DNA from: Granulosicoccus sp045110475
GTDB lineage: Bacteria; Pseudomonadota; Gammaproteobacteria; Granulosicoccales; Granulosicoccaceae
DNA: 64,000 nt
NCBI GenBank assembly: GCA_045110475.1
Contig: JBGCGC010000055.1
Span: 10,006-74,005 of the forward strand
Reading direction: 5' to 3'
The notes under the pieces were generated by a model, which worked only from the letters and a program-made list of their open reading frames with translations, made no database searches and was not told the DNA's origin. Both the position numbers and the translations under genes were made by a program. Positions 17,112-25,810 of the stretch are shown here, in pieces. The stretch's first letter is position 1. Every line of letters starts with the position of its first letter.

Positions 17112-17753
17112 ATGGCGCGTTCTTCTGACGCTGCGTTTCCAATGTCGCTGATCCGTGACAAGGCGTTTCAGGTGCGACAGATCCGGCGTGTGCTGTTGTT
17201 GACGCTGTTTTTCATTTTGCAATCGACACTGGTGCTGGGTGTTTTCTATCACAGCTTTCTCGGCAATCTGGTAGCTGGTAACGCCCCCATCATGTTTGCC
17301 TCTGAAGACATGGGAGCGATGGCTGATGCGATACCTCCCTTAGGCACGGTGCTCAGTCAGTGGATGATAGCCATGTTGCTGATCAATGCCATCATCACCA
17401 CTGGAATTGCGGTTTACATTCTGCGCAAACTTGGTAATCCACTGCTGGCAATCAAACGTGCGTTGAATGAAATCGGTGATGGTAATTTGAGTGTTCGCCT
17501 GCGCGTAAACGATTCCCGGGAGTTTGGCGAACTGTCCGATGCGCTTAATCGTGCCCTGGAGCAGATACACGGCAAGATCAGTGAAGCGCGAGAACTAACC
17601 CGCGTCATTGAATCTCTGGATGACCAGCCAGTACCCGATGAAAAAACGGTATTGAAGGCGATGACCGAGTGCCGCGAAGTATTGAGTTATTTCGATAATA
17701 CGAAGGCGGAAAATGACGAATCACAAAAGCGAGATAGCTCAGGCCGGCAATAG
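17112..17753 (+). CDS. Membrane protein with two helices and a HAMP domain, no output domain
   Basis: I do not recognise a named family. The 213-residue protein has a membrane helix at about residues 26-46, a short periplasmic loop of about 45 residues, a second helix at about 79-101, then a HAMP linker (LRKLGNPLLAIKRALNEIGDGNLSVRLRVND, with the usual P and E-I-G-D-G pattern) and a coiled-coil tail of about 60 residues. There is no kinase, methyl-accepting or cyclase domain, so any signal must pass to a partner protein. AAGGGG precedes the ATG at a good distance. It ends 3 nt before the metalloprotease gene, so the two are almost certainly cotranscribed. Confidence 0.8.
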   Translation: MARSSDAAFPMSLIRDKAFQVRQIRRVLLLTLFFILQSTLVLGVFYHSFLGNLVAGNAPIMFASEDMGAMADAIPPLGTVLSQWMIAMLLINAIITTGIAVYILRKLGNPLLAIKRALNEIGDGNLSVRLRVNDSREFGELSDALNRALEQIHGKISEARELTRVIESLDDQPVPDEKTVLKAMTECREVLSYFDNTKAENDESQKRDSSGRQ

Positions 17754-17756
17754 TCG

Positions 17757-19982
17757 ATGAAACTAATCAATTGCTTGCGGATTCTGGTTGGCCTCTTTTT
17801 TCTGATCATTAGCGCTCAAGCTCACGCCAGCGCGGATGAGCAGTATGAAAAAGCGCTGGCAACCATTGAATCAGGAGACTATGGCAGTGCGCTGGCCCAG
17901 TTACGCCGTCTGCAAAGAGACTACCCCGGTTTCAGCAAACTCGCCGCGGCGCAAACACGCATTGCGGTTTTGCAGGAGTCTGCAGATGCCGGTGAGTCGT
18001 TGCCGGTTTTTCTCAATGCCTTGAGTTTGCGCGATGAAGGTCGCATACAGGAAGCACTTGCAGAGCTTCAGCTTATTGCCGACGCCTACCCCGCAGGCAC
18101 CTTGACGGATGATGCGCTTTATATAACTGCTTACTTGCAAGTCATGGATCGTTATGATTTCGCAGCCGCGCGTGTCTCGCTACAGACCTTGCAGCAACGT
18201 TTTCCTGAATCTGCCTATTCCGACTCTGCGCAGTACCTGGATGCCATCGCTATGGAGCAGCTTGGCGATACGCTGGGTGCCAGGCAAGCCCTGATCGAAT
18301 TGCGAGAACGGCACACGGCATTGAGCTTGCCAATGAATTTTCGCTGGCCTGTCGGAAGCGTACTGTCGCGCTACTGGTTTGATCGCGCAGATAGAAGACT
18401 GGCCATTGTTGAGGAACGGATCGCCGGTGCCAGTACTGTGGCAGGCCGCGAAACACAGATCGACGGCAGGCTTCGCCTTGGCGTCAATGTCGGGGGTGTG
18501 GATATGCAGCTGTTGCTTGTGCCCAGCCCGCTAACCCGTACCACACAGTGGCTGGATGCCGCGCTTACTGATCAGGCGCCACCGTCCATCGGTGTGTTTG
18601 ATGGCACTGTCGAAGGTGTCGACAATAGTTGGGTCAGGGCTGTGCTGCAAAACGGTTCTCTCACCGGAGTTGTCAACATCGACGGGGTGCAGCAACGGTT
18701 AACGCCTGCAAATCTTATGGGTACACTGGACTACTATCAGCCGCGTTCACGCAAGGGCACCTTGCCGGGAAGTCATCATTCCGATCTGGCTGATACGCTG
18801 CAAGGGCTGGACGTACTGGTCGCACCCCCTAACCCGCGCGCCGGGTTGAGTTCTCGAACACGTTCGGTGCAAACGGATGTTCGTGCAGTACCCTTGTCGA
18901 TCGTTGTGGACAGCCAATACGATCGTTACTACGCCGGAGAAGGGCTGGCCAATGCGCTCAATAATCTCAATGTAGCCGACGGGGTATACCGACAGTTTGG
19001 TCTTGCCCTGACTCTGGATGAGGCTCTGGAATTTGAGGAGGATGCTGATCCCTTGCAGCTAGGTGCCATGCCTCTGGAATCTATCCTGCGCTCGTTTCGT
19101 GATTACCGTTTACGTTACAAGACAATATTTGAAGATAGCGCATTGTCTTACCTGTTTACCGGAAATCCAAAGACTGACATCACTCTGGGGCTTGCATGGA
19201 TCGATACTGCCTGTCGGCTTGATGGTTACGATGTAGGCGTAACGACGCCTTCTTCCTTTGGAGATGTATTGCTGACGCACGAGTTGGGGCATTCTTTCGG
19301 TGCGCAACATGATAGTGATACCGCGTGCAGTGAGAATCAGGATGCGGTTATGTGGCCAAACATCTCTGAAAGAACGCGGACCAATTTTTCCTCATGCAGC
19401 AAGCAAAGTGTGCTTTCCGCAAAATCGAAAAGCTGCTTGAAGAACAGTGTCGATCTTGCAGTATCCGCTGGGATCAGTGGAACGTCCATCAGTTTCAGCG
19501 TTTTGAACCCGGATGGGGCCCTGACGCTCGACGCGCAGCTTGACGTGGAAACCAGCGCTCCGGATCAGTTGCAGTGGCCTGCGGGTTGTCAGGTTCAGAC
19601 TCCAACCGGTGCAAGCTGCCAGCTTGGCGCTTTGCGACCGGGAGAGAATCGTGTCATCGATTTTCCGGTAACACAGGAATTTCAGAATCGAGATGCTCCG
19701 GTCACGGCTCAGGTGTCCCCGGTCAATGCGCTTGAGCTTCTGCAGTCAAATAATCTGGCAACCGTGTCTCTGACGAGTGGGGAATCGAATCAGCATCTTT
19801 CGATTGACACCAAGCCAGTGGGATTGACGCAAATGCCGGTCGTGGAGTCGCAGGGTACGCCTGTGGCAGGCGCTGCCAGCTCGTCCGGTTCAACTAATCT
19901 GCTAGCGCTGCTGGTGCTGGCATTTGCGGGTGTTGTACGATTTTTCTCAGGGTCAGGTAAACCGTGGCTCCTAGCGATTTGA
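17757..19982 (+). CDS. Secreted adamalysin-like (M12B) metalloprotease with TPR-like repeats and C-terminal anchor
   Basis: This 741-residue protein starts with a signal peptide (cleavage near SAQAHA-SA, residue 25). About three TPR-like repeats follow (residues 28-190; for example YEKALATIESGDYGSALAQL). A middle beta-rich region leads to a metzincin site HELGHSFGAQHD with His508, Glu509, His512 and His518. A Met-turn (Met532 in AVMWPNIS) and the segment TNFSSCSKQSVL then resemble ADAM/reprolysin catalytic domains closely. A beta-sandwich-like region follows (about 560-700). The end is a Ser/Gly-rich stretch, a hydrophobic helix and a short basic tail, like a GlyGly-CTERM-type sorting signal. 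It probably acts at the cell surface or is released; substrates are unknown. It overlaps the convergent htrA-type gene by 12 nt. Confidence 0.82.
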   Translation: MKLINCLRILVGLFFLIISAQAHASADEQYEKALATIESGDYGSALAQLRRLQRDYPGFSKLAAAQTRIAVLQESADAGESLPVFLNALSLRDEGRIQEALAELQLIADAYPAGTLTDDALYITAYLQVMDRYDFAAARVSLQTLQQRFPESAYSDSAQYLDAIAMEQLGDTLGARQALIELRERHTALSLPMNFRWPVGSVLSRYWFDRADRRLAIVEERIAGASTVAGRETQIDGRLRLGVNVGGVDMQLLLVPSPLTRTTQWLDAALTDQAPPSIGVFDGTVEGVDNSWVRAVLQNGSLTGVVNIDGVQQRLTPANLMGTLDYYQPRSRKGTLPGSHHSDLADTLQGLDVLVAPPNPRAGLSSRTRSVQTDVRAVPLSIVVDSQYDRYYAGEGLANALNNLNVADGVYRQFGLALTLDEALEFEEDADPLQLGAMPLESILRSFRDYRLRYKTIFEDSALSYLFTGNPKTDITLGLAWIDTACRLDGYDVGVTTPSSFGDVLLTHELGHSFGAQHDSDTACSENQDAVMWPNISERTRTNFSSCSKQSVLSAKSKSCLKNSVDLAVSAGISGTSISFSVLNPDGALTLDAQLDVETSAPDQLQWPAGCQVQTPTGASCQLGALRPGENRVIDFPVTQEFQNRDAPVTAQVSPVNALELLQSNNLATVSLTSGESNQHLSIDTKPVGLTQMPVVESQGTPVAGAASSSGSTNLLALLVLAFAGVVRFFSGSGKPWLLAI

Positions 19983-21188
19983 TGGTTGGTTAATTGCCGG
20001 ACGAGTGCCAAGCCGTACCTTGTAGGCCAGTGGAACCAGTGGTTTGGTGTTGCCGGTTGCATTGAGCGCCAGTGGGTCCGGGCTTCTTAGCAGGGCTAGC
20101 CTGACGGTTGCACCCGGTGGTAGTGCAGAGACAGCCAACAAAAGATGCGTCGCATTGTGTATGGGTTGTTCGCCAAGCTGCACCACAATATCCATGGGGC
20201 GAATACCGCTCAAATCCGCAGGGCCGCCTTCCTGAACCGCAGTGATAACAGCGCCCTGTTCAACCAGGGCGGTCACAGCGGGATACATATTAATGTCTTG
20301 TGCACCGAGACCGAGCCAACCGCGTGATATCGATCCGTGCTCGATAATTTGCGGCACCACTTGAGCCAGAAGATCGGCAGGGATGGCAAAGCCGATACCA
20401 ACTGCGCCGGCATCCCCCCTGAAAACGGCCGTGTTGACGCCAACAAGCTGCCCCATCGGATTGATCAAAGCGCCGCCGGAGTTGCCGGGATTGATTGCAG
20501 CGTCTATCTGGACGAAATTTTGCCAGACGGAGGCATTGGCAATTCGGCGTCGAGTAGCACTGACAATTCCCTGAGTGACTGTCTGGCCAACACCAAACGG
20601 GTTTCCGATAGCCAGCACGACATCGCCAACCTTTAACGGGGCAGCCTCATCAAGGCGCATGAAAGGTAGCATTGCAGCATTGATGCGAACGACGGCAAGA
20701 TCCGTTTCCGTGTCACTTCCGATGAGGGTGGCGGCATAACTACGACCATCATTAAGCACAACAGTGATTAATTCGAAATTCTCGACGATATGCAGATTGG
20801 TCAGTACGATTCCGTTGGCATCCACGATAACGCCAGAACCCTGACTGGTTTGTGCGCTGAGGTTACCGGTATCGGGCTCGCTGGCATATATGCTGACCAC
20901 TGCGGGAGCAGCGCGCATGATGCCATCGTTATAGCTGAATACCTGTTCGCCTTGCCGGGGCAGGGTTGCAGGAGCGGATGTTAGGTTTGGCATGCGCTGC
21001 TCTGTCGCAGGCACAGCGATTGCTGTTGCCGTGGTTGAATCGGCAGCTGATGTTGTCAGGGCTGTAGTCGCAGGATTAACTGCGGCTGTCGGATTTATAA
21101 AAGTGCCTATACCTGGAAAAAGGCCGCTCCACCAAAGGCCAGACAGTATGCCGATAACAACACAGGCAGCAAGAAAAATAACGCGCAT
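19971..21188 (-). CDS. degS: DegS/HtrA-family periplasmic serine protease
   Basis: The protein belongs to the trypsin-PDZ HtrA family. I use the ATG at 21186-21188 (405 residues), which begins directly with a membrane anchor (MRVIFLAACVVIGILSGLWW); a TTG at 21266 would add 26 residues before it. The linker after the anchor is rich in Ala and Thr. The triad is His in NLHIVENF, Asp in DTETDLAVV and Ser in NPGNSGGAL. A single PDZ domain follows (about residues 280-380). The anchor plus one PDZ domain is the DegS/AlgW layout; these proteins cut an anti-sigma factor in envelope stress. DegQ-like function cannot be excluded. It is divergent from petA. Confidence 0.9.
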   Translation of the reverse strand: MRVIFLAACVVIGILSGLWWSGLFPGIGTFINPTAAVNPATTALTTSAADSTTATAIAVPATEQRMPNLTSAPATLPRQGEQVFSYNDGIMRAAPAVVSIYASEPDTGNLSAQTSQGSGVIVDANGIVLTNLHIVENFELITVVLNDGRSYAATLIGSDTETDLAVVRINAAMLPFMRLDEAAPLKVGDVVLAIGNPFGVGQTVTQGIVSATRRRIANASVWQNFVQIDAAINPGNSGGALINPMGQLVGVNTAVFRGDAGAVGIGFAIPADLLAQVVPQIIEHGSISRGWLGLGAQDINMYPAVTALVEQGAVITAVQEGGPADLSGIRPMDIVVQLGEQPIHNATHLLLAVSALPPGATVRLALLRSPDPLALNATGNTKPLVPLAYKVRLGTRPAINQPSNR

Positions 21189-21476
21189 GACGTTGAAGTT
21201 GATCCGGAAAAAACGATTGAATCGGATGGTACCTTGAATGGCTGGACAAATTTGATCGGAGTACAATCACCCAAAGAAACTCAGCGATGTTCATGTCTGG
21301 CTAAAACAACCGCTAACAGTCGGGATACGCAGTGTTCCTGTGATAAAATGGAATGTTAGCTGCTGTTCCTGCAATGAGGAAACAGTGCGGCTCCGAAGCC
21401 TGCTCTGCGACGTATACACAAGTAAATCTGGTGAGCAAGACATCAGTACCGATTTAGTAATTTCTGGAGATATCAC

Positions 21477-22115
21477 ATGAGTGCCAGTAACAACGCAGCA
21501 CCGCCGGGAGATTCCTCGGTTGCTGAAAAAATCGATGATCCGAAAAGACGTCGTATGCTTGTATTGTCGGCTGCCGGTGTTGGCGGCCTGGGCACGGCAG
21601 CCCTTGCGGCGCCAATGGTTTTTTCGATGTCCCCCAGCGCGCGCGCCAAGGCAGCAGGCGCACCGGTGGAAGCGGACATCAGCAAGTTGACCCCGGGCCA
21701 GTTGCTCACCGTCGAGTGGCGTGGAAAACCAGTGTGGTTGGTGAGACGTACCGAGGAGGTACTTGAGCGGCTGAATGCTGATACAGGCAGATTGTCCGAT
21801 CCTGATTCGTCTGCGGAGATGCAGCCTGAATACGCACAGAATCCTTCACGCTCAATTAAACCGGAAGTTCTTGTTGTAGTCGGAATATGCACCCACCTCG
21901 GTTGCTCGCCAAGTTACAGGCCTGAGATCGCACCTTCAGACCTCGGCGACGATTGGGATGGTGGCTTCTTCTGCCCTTGTCATGGCTCCAAGTTCGACAT
22001 GGCCGGGCGTGTTTATGCTGGTGTTCCAGCTCCCTACAATCTGGAAATTCCGCCTTATCGCTATGTTGACGACAGCATCATTATCGTCGGCGAAGACCCA
22101 GGAGTAGCTGCATGA
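21477..22115 (+). CDS. petA: Ubiquinol-cytochrome c reductase, Rieske iron-sulfur subunit
   Basis: The Rieske protein takes electrons from ubiquinol in the cytochrome bc1 complex. The 212 residues include a twin-arginine signal-anchor (KRRRMLVLSAAGVGG, about residues 20-45) and the two cluster-binding boxes CTHLGC and CPCHGS (about residues 140-167), with both Cys-His pairs. GGAG precedes the ATG. It overlaps petB by 4 nt. The 290-nt spacer from the divergent htrA-type gene should hold the pet promoter, but I could not assign it firmly. Confidence 0.97.
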   Translation: MSASNNAAPPGDSSVAEKIDDPKRRRMLVLSAAGVGGLGTAALAAPMVFSMSPSARAKAAGAPVEADISKLTPGQLLTVEWRGKPVWLVRRTEEVLERLNADTGRLSDPDSSAEMQPEYAQNPSRSIKPEVLVVVGICTHLGCSPSYRPEIAPSDLGDDWDGGFFCPCHGSKFDMAGRVYAGVPAPYNLEIPPYRYVDDSIIIVGEDPGVAA

Positions 22116-23347
22116 GTGCAAATCTAGACAAGCAGAACGGTGCGATGGCGTGGATTGATGAGCGATTTCCGCTCACCAAGCTCCTCGAGGAGCACATCAC
22201 CAAATACTACGCACCCAAGAACTTCAACCTTTGGTACTACTTTGGCGCCTTGTCGATGCTTGTTCTGGTCATCCAGATCGTCACAGGCATTTTTCTCACC
22301 ATGAGTTACAAACCCGATGGCGCACTCGCGTTCTCTTCGGTTGAATACATCATGCGCGATGTCAACTACGGCTGGCTGATCCGTTACATGCACTCGACGG
22401 GCGCGTCGATGTTCTTCGTGGTGGTCTACCTGCACATGTTCCGAGGCCTTATGTATGGCTCGTACAAAAAGCCTCGCGAATTGCTTTGGGTGTTTGGTTG
22501 TCTTATCTACGTGGTGCTCATGGCAGAGGCCTTCATGGGCTATTTGCTGCCTTGGGGCCAAATGAGTTACTGGGGTGCGCAGGTCATCATATCCTTGTTT
22601 GGCGCTATCCCGTTTGGTATCGGCGACGCAGTCACTCTGTGGCTCAAAGGCGACTATATAGTCTCTGATGCAACACTGAACAGGTTCTTTGCACTACACG
22701 TCATCGCCGTGCCTCTGGTGTTGCTGTTTCTGGTTGTCGCTCACATCATGGCACTGCACGAGGTGGGTTCCAACAACCCCGATGGTATCGATATCAAGGC
22801 CAACAAGAATGCTGCCGGTATTCCTAAAGACGGTATTCCGTTTCACCCGTACTACACGGTCAAGGATTTTATGGGAGCAATCGTGTTCCTGATCGTCTTC
22901 TTCGCCATTGTGTTCTTTGCTCCAGAGATGGGCGGCTTTTTTCTGGAACACGCCAACTTTATACCGGCTGATCCATTGAAAACGCCTGAGCACATTGCGC
23001 CGGTCTGGTACTTCACACCGTTCTATGCCATTCTTCGCGCAGTCCCTGACAAGCTTGGCGGCGTTATCGCCATGGCGGCTGCTATCCTGGTGCTGTTTGT
23101 ATTGCCATGGATAGACCGTAGTCCGGTTCGTTCAATCCGTTACCGGTCCATCTGGTACAAGATACTGCTGTTCACGTTTGTGATCGCATTTGTTGTACTC
23201 GGCTATCTCGGTATTCAGCCTGCTACTACGCTGTACACGTGGATGTCTCGTATCGGTACCCTCATATACTTCGGTTTCTTTGTAGGGCTCTATTTCGTCA
23301 GTAAGTACGAGACAACCAAACCGCTACCAGAGAGGGTCACTGCGTGA
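22112..23347 (+). CDS. petB: Cytochrome b subunit of the bc1 complex
   Basis: This is full-length cytochrome b (411 residues) with eight or nine membrane helices and the two haem b sites. The histidine ligands lie in the helix around RYMHSTGASMFFVVVYLHMFRG and in the later FFALHVIAVPLVLLFLVVAH segment. The Qo-site PEWY motif appears here as APVWYFTPFYAILRAVPDK. It overlaps petA by 4 nt and petC by 4 nt, so the three subunits are coupled in one operon. Confidence 0.98.
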   Translation: MSANLDKQNGAMAWIDERFPLTKLLEEHITKYYAPKNFNLWYYFGALSMLVLVIQIVTGIFLTMSYKPDGALAFSSVEYIMRDVNYGWLIRYMHSTGASMFFVVVYLHMFRGLMYGSYKKPRELLWVFGCLIYVVLMAEAFMGYLLPWGQMSYWGAQVIISLFGAIPFGIGDAVTLWLKGDYIVSDATLNRFFALHVIAVPLVLLFLVVAHIMALHEVGSNNPDGIDIKANKNAAGIPKDGIPFHPYYTVKDFMGAIVFLIVFFAIVFFAPEMGGFFLEHANFIPADPLKTPEHIAPVWYFTPFYAILRAVPDKLGGVIAMAAAILVLFVLPWIDRSPVRSIRYRSIWYKILLFTFVIAFVVLGYLGIQPATTLYTWMSRIGTLIYFGFFVGLYFVSKYETTKPLPERVTA

Positions 23348-24192
23348 CAGCCAATAACAGACAGGCCAACCGTCTGAATCGCCCTGCTGCCTTGCGTGTC
23401 AAGGCAGCACGCAAGGTCGATAACTCGCGCCTTATCGTGATCGGTACAGCAATCGCGTTAGCGATTGCCGGTCTCATGGTCGCGGGCAAAGCTGACGCTG
23501 CAGGCCCCAGCATTGCGCTGGAATCACCATTGATAGATCAGGGTAATGAGAGGTCCTTGCAGCGTGGAGCCAGAGCGTTCGTCAATAATTGCATGGGCTG
23601 CCACAGCGCTGGCTACCAGCGTTACAGCAGAATGGCGCAGGACATTGGCCTGAGTGAAGAGGATGTGGAAAACAACCTCATCTTCACAACGGATGACGCT
23701 GGCGAGCCAACAAAAGTCGGCGCCCTCATGACCAACAACATGTCTACCGACTATGGCAAGCAGGCCTTCGGAGTCGTGCCTCCCAATCTGTCTCTGACCG
23801 CAAGGTCCCGCGGTGTGGACTGGATATACACCTTCCTGAAATCGTATTATGTTGATCCCAGTATCACGACTACCGGCGTAAACAACCTCGTATACCCCGG
23901 AACAGCCATGCCGCATGTGTTGTGGCAGGAGCAAGGCTGGCAGTCTCCCATTTACGGTGAAGAGGCGCATGGCAGTGCGCCGATCACAGGATTGAGTGCT
24001 GCCGAAGGCGGCAGATTGACGCCTGAGGAGTATGATGACCTCATTGCCGATATCACCAACTTCCTGGCGTACATGGCAGATCCCATCAAACAGACGAGGC
24101 ATCGCGTTGGCATCATTGTCATGCTGTTTCTGTTTGGTTTGCTGGGCATCGCGTACTTGCTGAAGAAAGAGTACTGGAAAGACGTCGTCTAG
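23344..24192 (+). CDS. petC: Cytochrome c1 subunit of the bc1 complex
   Basis: Cytochrome c1 passes electrons from the Rieske protein to soluble cytochrome c. The 282-residue protein starts with a GTG at 23344, has an N-terminal membrane segment or signal (about residues 28-50), the haem site CMGCH, the methionine ligand in PGTAMPHVLW and a C-terminal anchor (VGIIVMLFLFGLLGIAYLL). It is the last pet gene and is followed by a strong terminator. Confidence 0.97.
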   Translation: MTANNRQANRLNRPAALRVKAARKVDNSRLIVIGTAIALAIAGLMVAGKADAAGPSIALESPLIDQGNERSLQRGARAFVNNCMGCHSAGYQRYSRMAQDIGLSEEDVENNLIFTTDDAGEPTKVGALMTNNMSTDYGKQAFGVVPPNLSLTARSRGVDWIYTFLKSYYVDPSITTTGVNNLVYPGTAMPHVLWQEQGWQSPIYGEEAHGSAPITGLSAAEGGRLTPEEYDDLIADITNFLAYMADPIKQTRHRVGIIVMLFLFGLLGIAYLLKKEYWKDVV

Positions 24193-24230
24193 TATTTCCG
24201 GCTCGCTTTACAATACAATTGAATGTACCA

Positions 24231-24260
24231 AGCCCGCATTGGCCAAATGCGGGCTTTTTT
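24231..24260 (+). terminator. Rho-independent terminator after petABC
   Basis: A perfect 10-bp stem (AGCCCGCATT / AATGCGGGCT) with a 5-nt loop is followed directly by TTTTT. It lies 38 nt after petC and ends 19 nt before the sspA start. Confidence 0.93.
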
Positions 24261-24279
24261 AACTTGAAGGGAGCCACTC

Positions 24280-24918
24280 TTGAGCTTGATCGGTAACAGA
24301 CGTTCCACGATCCTGATGTACTCTGACGCACACCCTCTGAGTTGGGCAGGCCTGTGCAGCCATCGTGTTCGTGTCGTACTCAGTGAAAAGGATATCGCTG
24401 CAGAAATCGTATCGGTCACCGAAGGTGAGGTAAACGAGGATCTGTTGCAGTTGAATCCGGCGGGAACCTGCCCGACTCTGGTAGACCGTGATCTGGCCCT
24501 TTATGACGCCCGTGTAATCATTGATTATCTGGACGAGCGGTACCCACATCCTCCTTTCATGCCAATCGATCCCGTGTCCAGAGCACGCACGCGCCTTGCT
24601 TTATATCGCATAGAAGCTGATTGGTATTCGTTATTGCCCAATGCACCCATTCAGAGCCATTCCGCTGAAGAGTCCCAAAAGGCGCTGACAGAGTCGCTGG
24701 TGGCCGCCAATGATGTTTTTGCAGCGTTGCCGTTTTTCTTCAGTGAAGAGTATTCAATTCTGGACGCAACACTAGCGCCCCTGTTGTGGCGGCTTCCAGC
24801 TTATGGCATCGTATTGCCTGAGTCGGCGTCCGCTGTCTCTCAATATGCGAAACGACTGTTTGCCAGGCCGGGATTCATCGCGAGCCTGACTAACGCGGAA
24901 AGGGATATGGTGCAATGA
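24280..24918 (+). CDS. sspA: Stringent starvation protein A
   Basis: SspA is a GST-fold protein that binds RNA polymerase and affects stationary-phase and acid-stress transcription. The 212-residue frame starts with TTG at 24280; an excellent AAGGGAG sits 7 nt upstream, supporting this over the ATG at 24316. The thioredoxin-like N-terminal domain contains LCSHRVRVVLSEKDI, and the conserved NPAGTCPTLVDRDLALYD and VIIDYLDERYPHPP segments follow. It overlaps sspB by 4 nt; petABC-sspAB is a common order. Confidence 0.95.
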   Translation: MSLIGNRRSTILMYSDAHPLSWAGLCSHRVRVVLSEKDIAAEIVSVTEGEVNEDLLQLNPAGTCPTLVDRDLALYDARVIIDYLDERYPHPPFMPIDPVSRARTRLALYRIEADWYSLLPNAPIQSHSAEESQKALTESLVAANDVFAALPFFFSEEYSILDATLAPLLWRLPAYGIVLPESASAVSQYAKRLFARPGFIASLTNAERDMVQ

Positions 24919-25325
24919 CATCGAGTAGACCCTATCTAATCCGGGCCCTGTACGAGTGGATTGTTGACAATGGCTTCACGCCTTACATGCTCGTTGATAC
25001 AGCGCTCGATGTTGTCGAAGTCCCACGCGCGTTTGTTGAGAACGGAAGAATCATTCTCAATATCAGCCCAGAGGCTACTCATAGCCTGGTGCTTGGGAAT
25101 GATGCGGTAACGTTCAACGCAAGATTCAGTGGCACCGCCATGGATGTGCATGTGCCGGTGGTTAGCGTGCTTGCCATCTATGCCCGCGAAAATGGACAGG
25201 GAATGATGTTCGGTGAGCAGGACGATACGCCGCCTGATCCGGGTAGCGGGCCTAAAGCCGAGATAGACAAGGTGCCGGGTGCTCCACCAGAAGTCAAAAG
25301 GCCCAACCTGAAAATCGTCAAGTAG
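24915..25325 (+). CDS. sspB: ClpXP protease adaptor SspB
   Basis: SspB delivers ssrA-tagged proteins to ClpXP. The 136-residue protein has the substrate-binding domain (RPYLIRALYEWIVDNGFTPY to about residue 105), a flexible acidic and proline-rich linker, and the C-terminal ClpX-binding tail KRPNLKIVK, which closely matches the known XB motif. Its last 8 nt overlap the end of the convergent yraN. Confidence 0.96.
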   Translation: MTSSRPYLIRALYEWIVDNGFTPYMLVDTALDVVEVPRAFVENGRIILNISPEATHSLVLGNDAVTFNARFSGTAMDVHVPVVSVLAIYARENGQGMMFGEQDDTPPDPGSGPKAEIDKVPGAPPEVKRPNLKIVK

Positions 25326-25728
25326 CGCTCTCTATCGCATTCGATAGCCACAAGAGGTGATGATTTTTCCATACGCATTCGTCCTTGTATGGTGTACGCC
25401 CAAGGGGTTCAATGGCAATGATGTCAATTCTTGCGCAGTCCCGACTGTCGGCGTTTCGCTGTAGCCAGGCACTTGCGGTCCGTACTAATTTGCGTTGTTT
25501 TTTCCAGTCAACGCTGGCTAACGCACCACCGTATCGGGATGTGGCCCGATAGCGCACCTCAACGAAAACGATGATCCTACCCAGTTGCTCATCCTCAGGG
25601 GCGAGCATGATGAGATCTATCTCTCCAACCCTTCTGACAAAATTGGCTTCGATAAACAGATAGCCTTTGGATTCGAGAAAGTCTCTGGCCAGAGTCTCGC
25701 CTAGTGCGCCTTGTTCCTTTTTTTGCAT
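25318..25728 (-). CDS. yraN: UPF0102 endonuclease-like protein YraN
   Basis: YraN proteins have a Holliday-junction-resolvase-like nuclease fold but no settled function. The 136 residues contain the family pattern LGETLARDFLESKGYLFIEAN, then VGEIDLIMLAPED and IIVFVEVRYR, giving the E-x-D...ExK-type core (here E-V-R). It lies 82 nt downstream of lpoA, as in many gammaproteobacteria. Confidence 0.92.
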   Translation of the reverse strand: MQKKEQGALGETLARDFLESKGYLFIEANFVRRVGEIDLIMLAPEDEQLGRIIVFVEVRYRATSRYGGALASVDWKKQRKLVRTASAWLQRNADSRDCARIDIIAIEPLGRTPYKDECVWKNHHLLWLSNAIESAT

Positions 25729-25810
25729 GATCGTCCCTGATCAGTTGATGTTGTTTCCTATTGCGGACCTTTCTCAGCTTGCCCGATTCCCGGATACGCG
25801 CCTTTTGTGG

